DNA from: Chloroflexota bacterium
Lineage (GTDB): Bacteria > Chloroflexota > UBA6077
DNA: 13,773 bases
Assembly: GCA_023380955.1 (NCBI GenBank)
Contig: JAMCTB010000014.1
Coordinates: 1 to 13,773, forward strand
Reading direction: 5' to 3'
The notes beneath the pieces are model-generated. The model saw only the letters and a list, made by a program, of their open reading frames with translations, made no database searches and was not told where the DNA came from. The position numbers were made by a program, and so were the translations under genes. This document shows positions 1 through 7,077 of this stretch, one piece after another. Each line of letters starts with the position of its first letter. Positions within the stretch are counted from its first letter, which is position 1.

Positions 1-53
1 TCATAGGTCTCCCGATCTACCAGATAGGTTTGTGGAGGGCATTGGTGGTACCT

Positions 54-97
54 TGGCATGACACACCCCTCGGAATTCCGAGGGGTGTGTCATGCCA
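54..97. repeat. perfect 44-bp palindrome
   Basis: Positions 54-75 are the exact reverse complement of 76-97, with no spacer, and the centre is a GAATTC hexamer at 73-78. Symmetry stops abruptly on both sides (53/98 do not pair). The arms are GC-rich with a GACACACCCC block. There is no T-run on either strand, so it is not a textbook intrinsic terminator, although it lies downstream of minus-strand genes and could still end transcription or protect 3' ends. It might also be a dispersed palindromic repeat. The palindrome is seen directly; its role is inference. Confidence 0.9.
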
Positions 98-133
98 CTT
101 TCCGACCGTAGAAGCTCTACTTGCTCTGGGTGG

Positions 134-337
134 TTACTTCCCAGCCACCAATCTGGATCGGTGAACCGGCCGTCCCTTCTGCTTCCACTCGTTGTTGCTG
201 CCATCCAGTATTGTGATGGCGTACCTGTCGGACCTCGTGGGGTTGGCCTGGTTGCCGTCGACGAGGCCGAGGATGAGCGTAAGAGTAGTTGGCCGGGATT
301 GGACGATGGCATCCGTGGCAGGATCGGGCTCTCTCAC
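134..337 (-). CDS. doubtful small hypothetical reading frame, 67 aa
   Basis: This is a GTG-initiated frame just downstream of, and on the same strand as, the broken EamA gene, ending in TAA about 37 bp before the 44-bp palindrome. Codon use is fairly GC3-rich and the translation is mixed hydrophilic (it contains DRYAITILDG and a basic C-terminus), so it does not read as a simple shadow of another gene. Against it: no Shine-Dalgarno sequence precedes the GTG, the frame stays open upstream to near the EamA stop, and I recognise no family. It may be the tail of a decayed gene or chance. The rest of 1-406 shows nothing else I can support. Confidence 0.2.
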   Translation of the reverse strand: MREPDPATDAIVQSRPTTLTLILGLVDGNQANPTRSDRYAITILDGSNNEWKQKGRPVHRSRLVAGK

Positions 338-406
338 TGCACAGCTGCTAGTCTGTGGTGCGAAAGCCCTCCGCCTGGTCCATTTCGCAGCGTGAACTGA
401 TCTGGG

Positions 407-1281
407 TCAGCGGCTAGCGAGATACACTCCCAGGATCACCAGGGCGCCCCCAGCGAGTTGGGAGGGCAGCAGAGCTTCGCCCAACAGCAGTGCTGCTGAG
501 AGGACGGTTATCAGTGGTACTAGGTTGATGTAGAGAGAGGCCTCGCTGGCATCGAGGCGCCGGAGTGCCCCGTTCCAGCAGAAGAAGCTGGCGGCTGAGC
601 CACCGAGGCCCAGAAAGAGCACCGAGAGCCAGCCCGCCGGGGAGACGGGACCGAAACCGGCGGTGGCGAGCTCCACGGCCGCCGGTGGCAGCAGGAAGAG
701 TGTTCCGAAGGCCATCGTGTAGGCCAGGAGCAGGCTCTCGGGCATTTTACCGCCTGCGTTCTTGTTTATGAGGGTGTAGAAGGCCCACGCGATGGCACCC
801 CCTAAGACGAGAAGGTCACCCTCCAGTGAGCCCCGCGCGAGCCGGAGCTCTGGCCAGCGAGGACCACGGCCGCGACCCCCGTGATAGAGAGGACGATGCC
901 CAGCCAACGGAGGGAAGAGATCCGTTCCCTAAGGGTGAGGGCCGATAGAAGGGCGGTGATCGCTGGCACGGAGCCGGAGACGAGACCCGCCTCGCTGGCG
1001 GAGGTGCGGGCGAGGCCGAGGTTCTGGAGGCCGAAGTAGAGGGTGACGCTGGTGAAGCCAAGGAGGGCCAGGGTGCCGAAGGAGAGCTTGCGCCAACGGG
1101 AGGGATGGGGGTGGCCCTTGAGCGCCACACCCAGGATGACGATCAGCGCCAGGCTGAAGCGAAGCACAGCCAGGGTGAAGGGGCCCATCTCGGCCAGTGC
1201 TACCTTGCTGGGGACGAAGGTGAGGCCCCATATCAGGACTGCGCCCAGGGCGAAGAGGGCGCCGGTGAACCGGTTGGACAT
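407..1281 (-). pseudogene. EamA/DMT-family transporter, frameshifted
   Basis: Two overlapping minus-strand frames together make one EamA-type drug/metabolite transporter. The first half (start ATG at 1281, running out of frame to 802) begins with a helix containing ALGAVLIWGLTFVPSKVAL and carries about five membrane segments of the first EamA repeat, ending in GVAAVVLAGQSSGS. The second half resumes as RGSLEGDLLVLGGAIAWAFYTLINK (shown in part), the classic start of the second EamA repeat, and ends at TAG 407 after ILGVYLASR. The frames meet at about 829-845, in a CG-rich stretch, and the offset fits loss of one base. The restored length, about 291 residues, is normal for a ten-helix DMT carrier. 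The start lies 3 bp after the stop of the isomerase gene, so the two are probably co-transcribed. It is either a real recent inactivation or a one-base sequence error; no slippery heptamer is evident for programmed shifting. The substrate cannot be told. Confidence 0.85.
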
Positions 1282-1284
1282 GGA

Positions 1285-2088
1285 TCATCGGCCTCTCGCC
1301 AGTCCCAGGTCGGCCAGGTAGGCCATGCTCGCGGCGATCCCTCCTTCGGGATCGGCTTCACCCTGGAACTCGAAGCAGAAGGGGAAGTCGCGGCCCGTGG
1401 CTTCCAGGGCGGCGAGGATCTCGGGGAGCGGGAGGGTGCCGCTGCCGAGGAAGCTGTTGACCTTGCCCTGAGGGGTTGCCCGCTGGTCCTTCAGGTGGGC
1501 GTAGACGATCCAGGGCGCGAGCCGCTGGGTGGCCGCGATGGGGTCGACGCCGTTGCCGGTGTAGTTGGCGAAGTCGACGTTGACGCCCATGATGGGGGAG
1601 TCGAGGATCTCGAGTACCTCCTGGATCTCCTCCGGGCGGCTTCCCGGGAGGCCGGAGAAGTTCTCCAGCGCGAGCCTCAGCCCGAGATCGCGGGCGCGAT
1701 CCACCACGGCCCTCGCCGCATCCCGCATGGCCGAGCCCTCCGGGGAGGTGCCGGGCCGCTCGCCGCGGAAGACGCGCATCAGGGGTGCGCCCAGGGCGTG
1801 GGCGTCCTCCAGCTCCTGCCTCAGCTGCTGCCGCTTCGCGGGGTCCTTGCTGTAGAGGGTGGTGAAGGTGGCGAAGGTGGCTTTGATCTCCAGGCGTGCC
1901 AGCTGGTCGCGCAGGGCCGGGAGTTCCGTGGCCTTGTCCCTCCAGTAGACCTCGCGGTATTCCACGCCCTCCGCGCCCCACCGCAGGGCGATGGGTGCCA
2001 GCTCCAGAACCGACATGGCCCCCGACCTTAGCTCGTGGTCGAACTGGACTCCGGAGATGAAGATCTCGTGCCTGGCTGCCGGACTCAT
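1285..2088 (-). CDS. sugar phosphate isomerase/epimerase-like TIM-barrel protein
   Basis: This 267-residue protein of the xylose isomerase-like TIM-barrel family (AP endonuclease 2 fold) is cytosolic, and members usually isomerise or epimerise sugars or polyols, or dehydrate related acids. Visible family features are GVEYRE near residue 41, RVFRGE near 105, LALENFSG with metal-ligand Glu142, VNVDFANYTGNG with Asp172, YAHLKD with His198 and FCFEFQGE with Glu240. These form the usual Glu-Asp-His-Glu divalent-metal set. The ATG at 2086-2088 is chosen because GGGGAGG lies about 12 nt upstream and the protein then has normal family length; the same frame is open to 2160 but the extra 24 residues look unstructured. 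A good minus-strand promoter sits at 2159-2188. It is followed 3 bp later by the frameshifted EamA transporter. The exact substrate cannot be assigned. Confidence 0.85.
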   Translation of the reverse strand: MSPAARHEIFISGVQFDHELRSGAMSVLELAPIALRWGAEGVEYREVYWRDKATELPALRDQLARLEIKATFATFTTLYSKDPAKRQQLRQELEDAHALGAPLMRVFRGERPGTSPEGSAMRDAARAVVDRARDLGLRLALENFSGLPGSRPEEIQEVLEILDSPIMGVNVDFANYTGNGVDPIAATQRLAPWIVYAHLKDQRATPQGKVNSFLGSGTLPLPEILAALEATGRDFPFCFEFQGEADPEGGIAASMAYLADLGLARGR

Positions 2089-2158
2089 TTCTGGCAACGA
2101 CCTCCCCTGTAGTCTCTCCCCCATGCCGGCAGAGGATCTCGGCCGGCTTGAGGGCGCC

Positions 2159-2188
2159 ACTGTAAGGGGGAAGTTCGGCCTTTGTCAA
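2159..2188 (-). promoter_or_regulatory. sigma70-type promoter for the isomerase-EamA operon
   Basis: On the minus strand there is a perfect TTGACA (-35, complement of 2183-2188), an 18-nt spacer and TACAGT (-10, complement of 2159-2164). Transcription would begin near 2152, giving a leader of about 64 nt to the ATG at 2088. A weak plus-strand candidate (TTGTCA at 2182, TATCAT at 2202, only 14 nt apart) overlaps it and could serve the glycosylase gene, but its spacing is poor. Confidence 0.55.
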
Positions 2189-2262
2189 CGAGTGGCTGTG
2201 ATATCATGTCGCCTCCCGAGAGGGGTGCGAGGCGGGTAGCTTGACGCGACCGAGGCGAGAGG

Positions 2263-3378
2263 GTGGATACGGGGGAGCGACTGCTGGAGATCTATCGGCG
2301 ACTGCTGGAGGTGTTTGGTCCTCAGGGGTGGTGGCCGGCCGATGATGACTTCGAGATGGTGGTGGGGGCCATCCTAACCCAGTCGACGGCGTGGGTGAAC
2401 GTGGAGAAGGCGATTGCCCGGCTGAAGGCCGGGGGGATGCTCGACGCGGTAGCCCTGGAGGCGGTGCCGGAGGGGGTGCTGGCGGGCTGGATCCAGTCCA
2501 GCGGCTACTTCAACGTCAAGGCCCGCAAGCTGAAGGCTTTCTGTCGCCACCTGCGGGATCATCACGGCGGCCGGCTGGACTCACTGTTTCACGTGAAACT
2601 TCCGGAGCTGCGCCAGGAGCTGCTCTCCATCTGGGGGGTGGGGGAGGAGACGGCCGACTCCATCGTTCTGTACGGCGCCCGGCAGCCGATCTTCGTGGCC
2701 GATGCCTACACCCGGCGCATCTTCGCCCGCCTCGGTCTCACCCCTCCTGGGGCCGGATACCGGCAGCTTCAGCAGCTGTTCATGGAGAAGCTACCCCCGT
2801 CGGTGCCCCTCTTCCAGGAGTACCACGCCCTGATCGTAGCCCTGGGGAAGGACCGCTGCCGGCCCGCTCCCCTCTGCCCCGGCTGCCCCATCCGCGATCT
2901 GTGCCCGACCGCGGGGATGGTGGGTCTGGGAACGAGTCCCTGGGGAGAAGGCGCCAATAGGTACCGCCTCTCCCAGAGGGAGAGGGAGATAGCCCTCACC
3001 CCGACCCTCTCCCAGAGGGAGAGGGAACTGACCCTTGCCCCCTCGGCCCTTTGCCTCGTCTCGCCCTCAGCCCTCGGCCCTCGTCACAGGCAGGGCAAAG
3101 CGGAAGGTCGTGGTCTTCCCCATCTCGCTCTCCACCCAGATCCGGCCGCCGTGGGCCTCCACCAGCCCCTTGGTGATGTACAGACCCAGCCCGAGGCCGG
3201 GCACCTTCCCCGCGGCGGCTGCCCGGGTGCGGCGGAAGCGGGTGAAGATGGCCTCCAGATCCTCGGGTGCCACCCCCGGGCCCTGATTGGTGATCGATAC
3301 CATCACCTCCATCTCCTGGAGCTCCACCTCCACCAGGATCCCCATCTCCGGGAAGGAGTACTTCGCCGCATTGGATAG
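2263..3378 (+). CDS. endonuclease III-related HhH-GPD DNA glycosylase with abnormal C-terminal extension
   Basis: The first ~217 residues match the endonuclease III-related group (COG2231-like, which includes Helicobacter MagIII 3-methyladenine glycosylase), acting in base-excision repair. Visible features: ILTQSTAWVNVEKAI (residues 37-51), the helix-hairpin-helix LSIWGVGEETADSI (121-134) and catalytic-type Asp147 in FVADAYTRR. Cys199, Cys205, Cys208 and Cys214 (C-x5-C-x2-C-x5-C) form a likely [4Fe-4S] site. The Lys used by bifunctional EndoIII in the hairpin is Glu here, so a monofunctional glycosylase is likely. The GTG start has GAGG 7 nt upstream. A normal protein would end near 2915; instead the frame passes through two hairpin repeats (2967-3026), encoding LSQRERE twice, and has no stop until 3378. 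Its last ~103 residues are antisense to the histidine kinase. The core assignment is firm; whether the long tail is made is unknown. Confidence 0.8.
   Translation: MDTGERLLEIYRRLLEVFGPQGWWPADDDFEMVVGAILTQSTAWVNVEKAIARLKAGGMLDAVALEAVPEGVLAGWIQSSGYFNVKARKLKAFCRHLRDHHGGRLDSLFHVKLPELRQELLSIWGVGEETADSIVLYGARQPIFVADAYTRRIFARLGLTPPGAGYRQLQQLFMEKLPPSVPLFQEYHALIVALGKDRCRPAPLCPGCPIRDLCPTAGMVGLGTSPWGEGANRYRLSQREREIALTPTLSQRERELTLAPSALCLVSPSALGPRHRQGKAEGRGLPHLALHPDPAAVGLHQPLGDVQTQPEAGHLPRGGCPGAAEAGEDGLQILGCHPRALIGDRYHHLHLLELHLHQDPHLREGVLRRIG
2967..3026. repeat. pair of identical 21-bp hairpin repeats
   Basis: CCTCTCCCAGAGGGAGAGGGA occurs at 2967-2987 and again at 3006-3026, offset by 39 bp. Each copy is an inverted repeat (8-9 bp arm CCCTCTCCC, 3-nt loop AGA). 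Elements of this kind (CCCTCTCCC...GGGAGAGGG) are common dispersed intergenic repeats in GC-rich genomes. They lie between the convergent glycosylase and histidine kinase genes and may act as hairpin terminators for either strand, though no T-run follows. Because 39 is a multiple of three, both copies are read in the same frame of the glycosylase ORF. Confidence 0.8.
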
Positions 3379-5847
3379 AAGGTTCACCAGCGCCTGCTCC
3401 AATCGGGCAGGGTCGGCCTCGATGGTCGGCAGCTCGCCCCGGATCTCCACCCGCACCGAATGCCCCTTGGTGGTCTCGACGGACCTCTCCACCACCTCCT
3501 GCACCAGTTTGGCCAGATCCACGGCTTCCTTGGCCAGAACCAGCCGGCTGGCCTCGATGCGGGAGGCGTCCAGCAGGTCGGCCACCATCTTCTCCAGCCG
3601 CCTCGCACTGGTCAGGATGCTGGCCACGGCCTTCTGTTCCTCGGGCTGGCCATGCTGGCCCGGTTGGAGCCGCTGCAGCAGCCCGGCGAAGCCCGTGATG
3701 ACGGTGAGGGGGGACCGGAGATCGTGGGCTACCACGGAGATGAACTCCTCCCGGGCCTGCTCCAACTCCCTGATAGGGGTGATGTCCCGGTAGATGCTCA
3801 TGGCCATGACCACACGGCCCTCTTCGTCCCGAACGGCGCTTGTGCTGAACAGCAGGTGGACCCGCCTTCCGTCGGGACGGACCAGCACCAACTCTTCACT
3901 GCGGAGGACCTCCCCCCGCATCGCCCGGGAGGTGGGCCATTGGCGGAAGGGCACCGTCCGCCCGTCTGTGTGGCGGAAATCCAGCCGACCGGTGTACTCG
4001 TCCAGGTTCCGTCCGTGCCACTCCTCCCCGAGGCCCAGGATCTGGCTCCCCGCCCGGTTGATCCGCTCTATCCGGCCCTGGCCGTCCACCAGGGTGATCC
4101 CCTCGCTCACCCCCTCGATCACGGCGTCCAGCTCGTTGCGACGCCGCTCGTGCTCTCTGGCCAGCTTCTGCTCCCGCGTCGCGGCGATCACCAGCCTCTG
4201 GTTGGCCTCCTGCAGCCGCTTGGAGGCCTCCTCCAGCCGCTGCTGCTCCGATTGGACCTGCTGGAAGAGGAGGGCATTGTTGATCGCAGTGCCGGCCCTG
4301 CCGGCCAGGTCCATGGCCAGGGAGAGCTCCTCCTGGCCGAAGCGGCGCTCCTCGCTGAGGCTGAGGCTGGCGAGGACGCCGACGGCGCGCCCTCGGGCCA
4401 GGAGGGGCACGATCATGATGGAAACAGCGCCCATTTGGACCAACTCCTGCCGCAGCCCCTCCTCCATCTCCTGAAAGGCGGCCAGATCCGGAATGAAGAT
4501 CGGCTCGCCCGTCTCCGCCACCGGGACGAACAGGTTTACGGTGACCCATCGGTCGTGTCGCAGGAACAGGTCGACGATCTGCTGGTGGACGGCGGGGTCG
4601 CGGCTGTAGGAGCTGATCACACTGCACTGCAACCGCTCCGTGGACAGCAGGCACGCCCAACTGCAGTCCCCTAGCACCTCGGTCACCCTCTCGGCCAGCA
4701 GCTGCACGATCATCTGGACGTCCAGGGCCGAGGTGAGGGCCATGCCCATCTCGCTCAGGAAGCGCAGCCGGCCCTCCTCCTGCTGGAGGGTGGAGGCCAT
4801 CCGATTGAAGGTCTCCGCGGCCGTCTCCAGTTCGTCCCCGGTCCGCACGACGGCCCGCTGGTCCAGCTCTCCCCGGCCAAAGGCGGCCATGGTGTCGGTG
4901 AGATTGCGGAGGGGATGGGTGATGGCGTAGGCCGACCCCCAGGCAACCAGCCCGCCAAACAGGATGATGGCGAGGTAGATGGCGATTCTGGAGGCGATAG
5001 CCTGCCTGGCCGTCGACTGATAGGCAGCTTCGGCTATGGAGACCCCCACAATCCAGCCGTACTTGGGGGTCGCCGATGCCGTCGCCAGTCGCGGGTCTCC
5101 GGTTGGGGTCTTGTCGACCGTGCCGGCGAACTGGCCCGTGGACAGCGCTTCCCGGACCGGCTGGTACCAGGAGCAATCCCTCTCCTCCCACGACAGGTTG
5201 GTCCTGGCGGTGTCGAAGGCCGCCCTCCCCGTCCGGTCCGTTGCCCAAGCTATCTGGGAGGGATCCATCTGGATGCCCTGGAGGCTCTTGGCCACCATGT
5301 CGAAGTCCAGAAGGACGGTGAGTACCCCGATGGGGCGATCGGCCCTATCCTTGATGGGTACGGCCAGGGCGGCCGTGGGGCGATTGCTGATGCGGGAGAT
5401 GATCACCACGGAGACCATCCCACGCCCCTGGGCCATGGCCTGCTGGAAATGCTCTCGGTCGGCTATGTTGGGCCGCGGTTCGCCGGCAGTCGGAAAGGAG
5501 GAGCCCACGTTCTGTCCGGTGGCGTCCCAAACGTTGATGTCCTGGTACTGGGGAAACACGTGGAGGTAGCGGGCCAGGTAAGGGTCGAGGAGCGAGGGAT
5601 CGGTGCTGGAGAAGGCGCGGATGTTGGGGTCAACGGCCAGGGCATCGGCCACGGCCATCCCCTGGTCGAAGGTAGCGTCCAGAAGGGCCGCCAGGGTCTG
5701 GGTGGTGCGCGCCTGGCCCTGGGTCAGGGTGACCAAGACCCGTCCGTAGCCGTCCAGGTAGTCGTAGATCACCAATCCCAGGACCGGGACCAGGATGAGG
5801 AGGAAGGCAATAGCCAGCTTGCTGCGCAGGCTCAGCGACACTCGCAA
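3067..5847 (-). CDS. membrane sensor histidine kinase (Cache-HAMP-GAF-PAS-HisKA-HATPase)
   Basis: The 926-residue sensor kinase runs: membrane helix 1 (about 9-28); extracytoplasmic double-Cache-like sensor (about 30-280); helix 2 (about 286-308); HAMP (about 308-360); GAF (about 375-525); coiled coil rich in E/Q/R (527-570); PAS (about 572-690); HisKA with phospho-acceptor His708 in VVAHDLRSPL; HATPase with N-box NLLSNAAKYS (Asn826) and GLGLGL (884-889). The G1 box reads NQGPG (854-858), so the usual adenine-binding Asp is Asn; activity is still plausible but worth noting. The start is TTG at 5847 with GGAAGGAGGG centred about 14 nt upstream; no other in-frame start is closer. No response regulator is adjacent, so it is an orphan kinase. 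Its 3' end overlaps the convergent glycosylase frame by about 310 bp, and its 5' end is divergent from the ferredoxin-Tct operon. Cache sensors bind small ligands such as carboxylates and amino acids, so sensing the Tct substrate is possible but inferred. Confidence 0.93.
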   Translation of the reverse strand: MRVSLSLRSKLAIAFLLILVPVLGLVIYDYLDGYGRVLVTLTQGQARTTQTLAALLDATFDQGMAVADALAVDPNIRAFSSTDPSLLDPYLARYLHVFPQYQDINVWDATGQNVGSSFPTAGEPRPNIADREHFQQAMAQGRGMVSVVIISRISNRPTAALAVPIKDRADRPIGVLTVLLDFDMVAKSLQGIQMDPSQIAWATDRTGRAAFDTARTNLSWEERDCSWYQPVREALSTGQFAGTVDKTPTGDPRLATASATPKYGWIVGVSIAEAAYQSTARQAIASRIAIYLAIILFGGLVAWGSAYAITHPLRNLTDTMAAFGRGELDQRAVVRTGDELETAAETFNRMASTLQQEEGRLRFLSEMGMALTSALDVQMIVQLLAERVTEVLGDCSWACLLSTERLQCSVISSYSRDPAVHQQIVDLFLRHDRWVTVNLFVPVAETGEPIFIPDLAAFQEMEEGLRQELVQMGAVSIMIVPLLARGRAVGVLASLSLSEERRFGQEELSLAMDLAGRAGTAINNALLFQQVQSEQQRLEEASKRLQEANQRLVIAATREQKLAREHERRRNELDAVIEGVSEGITLVDGQGRIERINRAGSQILGLGEEWHGRNLDEYTGRLDFRHTDGRTVPFRQWPTSRAMRGEVLRSEELVLVRPDGRRVHLLFSTSAVRDEEGRVVMAMSIYRDITPIRELEQAREEFISVVAHDLRSPLTVITGFAGLLQRLQPGQHGQPEEQKAVASILTSARRLEKMVADLLDASRIEASRLVLAKEAVDLAKLVQEVVERSVETTKGHSVRVEIRGELPTIEADPARLEQALVNLLSNAAKYSFPEMGILVEVELQEMEVMVSITNQGPGVAPEDLEAIFTRFRRTRAAAAGKVPGLGLGLYITKGLVEAHGGRIWVESEMGKTTTFRFALPVTRAEG

Positions 5848-6100
5848 GAGGCCACCACCCTCCTTCCAGGGATGATCTACTAATCAGCAATAAGCGTGCT
5901 ATGGCGCAGATGCACGGCAGTAATTGATGGCTAACGATCCCATATCCTGGAAGAAGGCTGCTAGTTTCGGCTGAAGTGCTACAGGCGTGAACTCACCCAT
6001 TCCTCCCATAACAGGATAGCATGGGACCCCCGCTCCTTTTCAATGGGAAGATGGTACCAGAAGAAGCGCTATTGTTCATATTGTTCAGGTAAACAGAAGG
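5848..6100. other. divergent intergenic region
   Basis: No gene is supported here. The stretch is AT-richer than its surroundings, as expected for a control region. It holds the kinase ribosome-binding site (complement of about 5858-5867) and the tandem 9-bp repeat at 6071-6088. I saw no clear minus-strand promoter for the kinase and no RNA motif. Confidence 0.6.
6071..6088. promoter_or_regulatory. tandem 9-bp direct repeat, possible operator
   Basis: ATTGTTCAT (6071-6079) is followed directly by ATTGTTCAG (6080-6088), 8 of 9 bases alike, ending 12 bp before the -35 box at 6101. Position and direct-repeat form fit an upstream activator site, but no regulator family is identified from the motif. 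Confidence 0.35.
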
Positions 6101-6128
6101 TTGACTAAACATCCGCCAAGCGTATAAT
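6101..6128 (+). promoter_or_regulatory. sigma70-type promoter for the ferredoxin-tct operon
   Basis: TTGACT (6101-6106), a 16-nt spacer and a perfect TATAAT (6123-6128). It is the best promoter match in the window. The start site would be near 6135, leaving a leader of about 210 nt before the ATG at 6349. Confidence 0.7.
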
Positions 6129-6348
6129 GGTGCCATCCTGCGGGAGTGCATCCCGTTCAGTGGGATGATGGCCGCTTCGTCGGGTGGGGCTGGGCTCGTG
6201 TGAAGAGGGCTTCCGCGTAAAGGGGGTGGTTTGCCGGCGACGCCGCCGGATCCAGCGTACGTCGCAGTATCACTCCCTGGCCCAGACCTGGCATCGACCG
6301 TGCGGCCCAAAGGCCGTCGGCAGTAGAAACTCTAGGAGGGTTCTTTCC
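6129..6348 (+). other. long, possibly structured 5' leader
   Basis: About 210 nt lie between the predicted transcription start and the ferredoxin gene. Short stems can be drawn: CGGGA/TCCCG (6141-6145 with 6151-6155), which excludes the alternative ATCCC/GGGAT (6150-6154 with 6162-6166); CCGGCG/CGCCGG with an ACGC loop (6234-6249); and CGGCC/GGCCG with a CAAA loop just before the Shine-Dalgarno AGGAGG at 6334-6339. I matched no known riboswitch, T-box or small-ORF attenuator. In GC-rich DNA such stems can arise by chance. Confidence 0.3.
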
Positions 6349-7065
6349 ATGCGGGTTGACCAGGAGACGTGCACCGGCTGTGGGGAGTGCCTCCCCTACT
6401 GCCCGGTGGGGGCCATCGCCCTGGTAGAGGGGGTGGCCGAGGCCGATCAAGAGGCCTGTGTGGAGTGCGGGGTGTGCACCCGGGTCTTCAGCTGCCCCGC
6501 AGATTCCATGATCCAGCTTTCGGCTGAGGAGCTGGGCTTCCCCAGGGGCCTCAGACGCTACTTCTCCGACCCCGCCGCCGTTTCCCCCGTCACCATGGGC
6601 GCCGGGCGCGGCACGGAGGAGTGCAAGACCAACGACAGGACCAACCGGGTAAAGAAGGGGCAGGTGGGCTTTGGCATCGAACTGGGTCGGCCAGGCGTGT
6701 CCGCCAGCTTTGCCGACGTAGAGACAGTCACCAAGAAGGTGGCCTCCCTCGGGGTGGAGTTCGAGCAGTTGAACCCCATCTGGCCGCTGATAAAGAACCC
6801 CAAGACCGGCGAGTTTAAGGACGAGATCAAGGGGGAGCGGGTGCTCTCACTGGTGGTGGAGTTCATCACCGACCTGGATAAGACCCCTCGAGTGATGGAG
6901 GCGCTCAAGGAGGTGGAGCAGGAGGTAGACACGGTGTTCACCGTGGCGGTGATGTGCCGGGTCAACGACGACAAGACGGTGCCTGTGCTGCCCATGCTCC
7001 AGGGAATGGGCTTTCAGCCTCGACCAAACGCCAAGATCAACGTGGGCCTCGGCCGGGCCTGGTAG
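6349..7065 (+). CDS. 2[4Fe-4S] ferredoxin domain fused to an unrecognised domain
   Basis: In this 238-residue protein residues 1-52 form a two-cluster ferredoxin: C8-x2-C11-x2-C14-x3-C18-P and C37-x2-C40-x2-C43-x5-C49-P. The second motif has x5, not x3, before its last Cys. The remaining ~165 residues match nothing I can name. They start with an ECKTNDRTNR segment and continue with a GFGIELGRPG loop. A strand-helix-strand pattern follows (RVLSLVVEFITDLDKTPRVM, then VDTVFTVAVMCRV) and the end is NAKINVGLGRAW. The pattern resembles small ferredoxin-like or ACT-like ligand-binding folds, an inference only. There is no signal peptide, so it should be cytosolic. The ATG at 6349 has a perfect AGGAGG 9 nt upstream. 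The Cys-rich gene follows after 12 bp and tctCBA after that, so it probably transfers electrons to, or senses, something linked to the imported carboxylate. Confidence 0.8.
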   Translation: MRVDQETCTGCGECLPYCPVGAIALVEGVAEADQEACVECGVCTRVFSCPADSMIQLSAEELGFPRGLRRYFSDPAAVSPVTMGAGRGTEECKTNDRTNRVKKGQVGFGIELGRPGVSASFADVETVTKKVASLGVEFEQLNPIWPLIKNPKTGEFKDEIKGERVLSLVVEFITDLDKTPRVMEALKEVEQEVDTVFTVAVMCRVNDDKTVPVLPMLQGMGFQPRPNAKINVGLGRAW

Positions 7066-7077
7066 AGGAGGGGAGAG

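Noticed and set aside
829..845. programmed ribosomal frameshift in the EamA gene
   Set aside because: No X-XXY-YYZ slippery heptamer or clear downstream structure at the junction; deletion or sequence error is simpler.
1105..2031. 308-residue plus-strand frame
   Set aside because: It lies antisense to the isomerase and EamA genes; its Gly/Glu/Ala-rich translation has no fold-like pattern and is a product of GC-rich codon bias.
2967..3026. hairpin repeat pair as the start of a CRISPR array
   Set aside because: Only two copies, 18-bp gap, and each unit is itself a short hairpin of a dispersed-repeat type; no spacers or cas genes.
3460..4674. 404-residue plus-strand frame, and a 450-residue minus-strand frame at 3896-5248
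   Set aside because: Both overlap the clear histidine kinase in other frames and have low-complexity Gly/Pro/Arg/His composition.
4915..5883. 322-residue plus-strand frame antisense to the kinase N-terminus
   Set aside because: Shadow of the sensor domain; no ribosome site and no domain pattern.
6184..6348. GTG start at 6184 extending the ferredoxin fusion by 55 residues
   Set aside because: The added residues are Arg-rich and unlike a ferredoxin start, while ATG 6349 has a perfect AGGAGG at the right distance.
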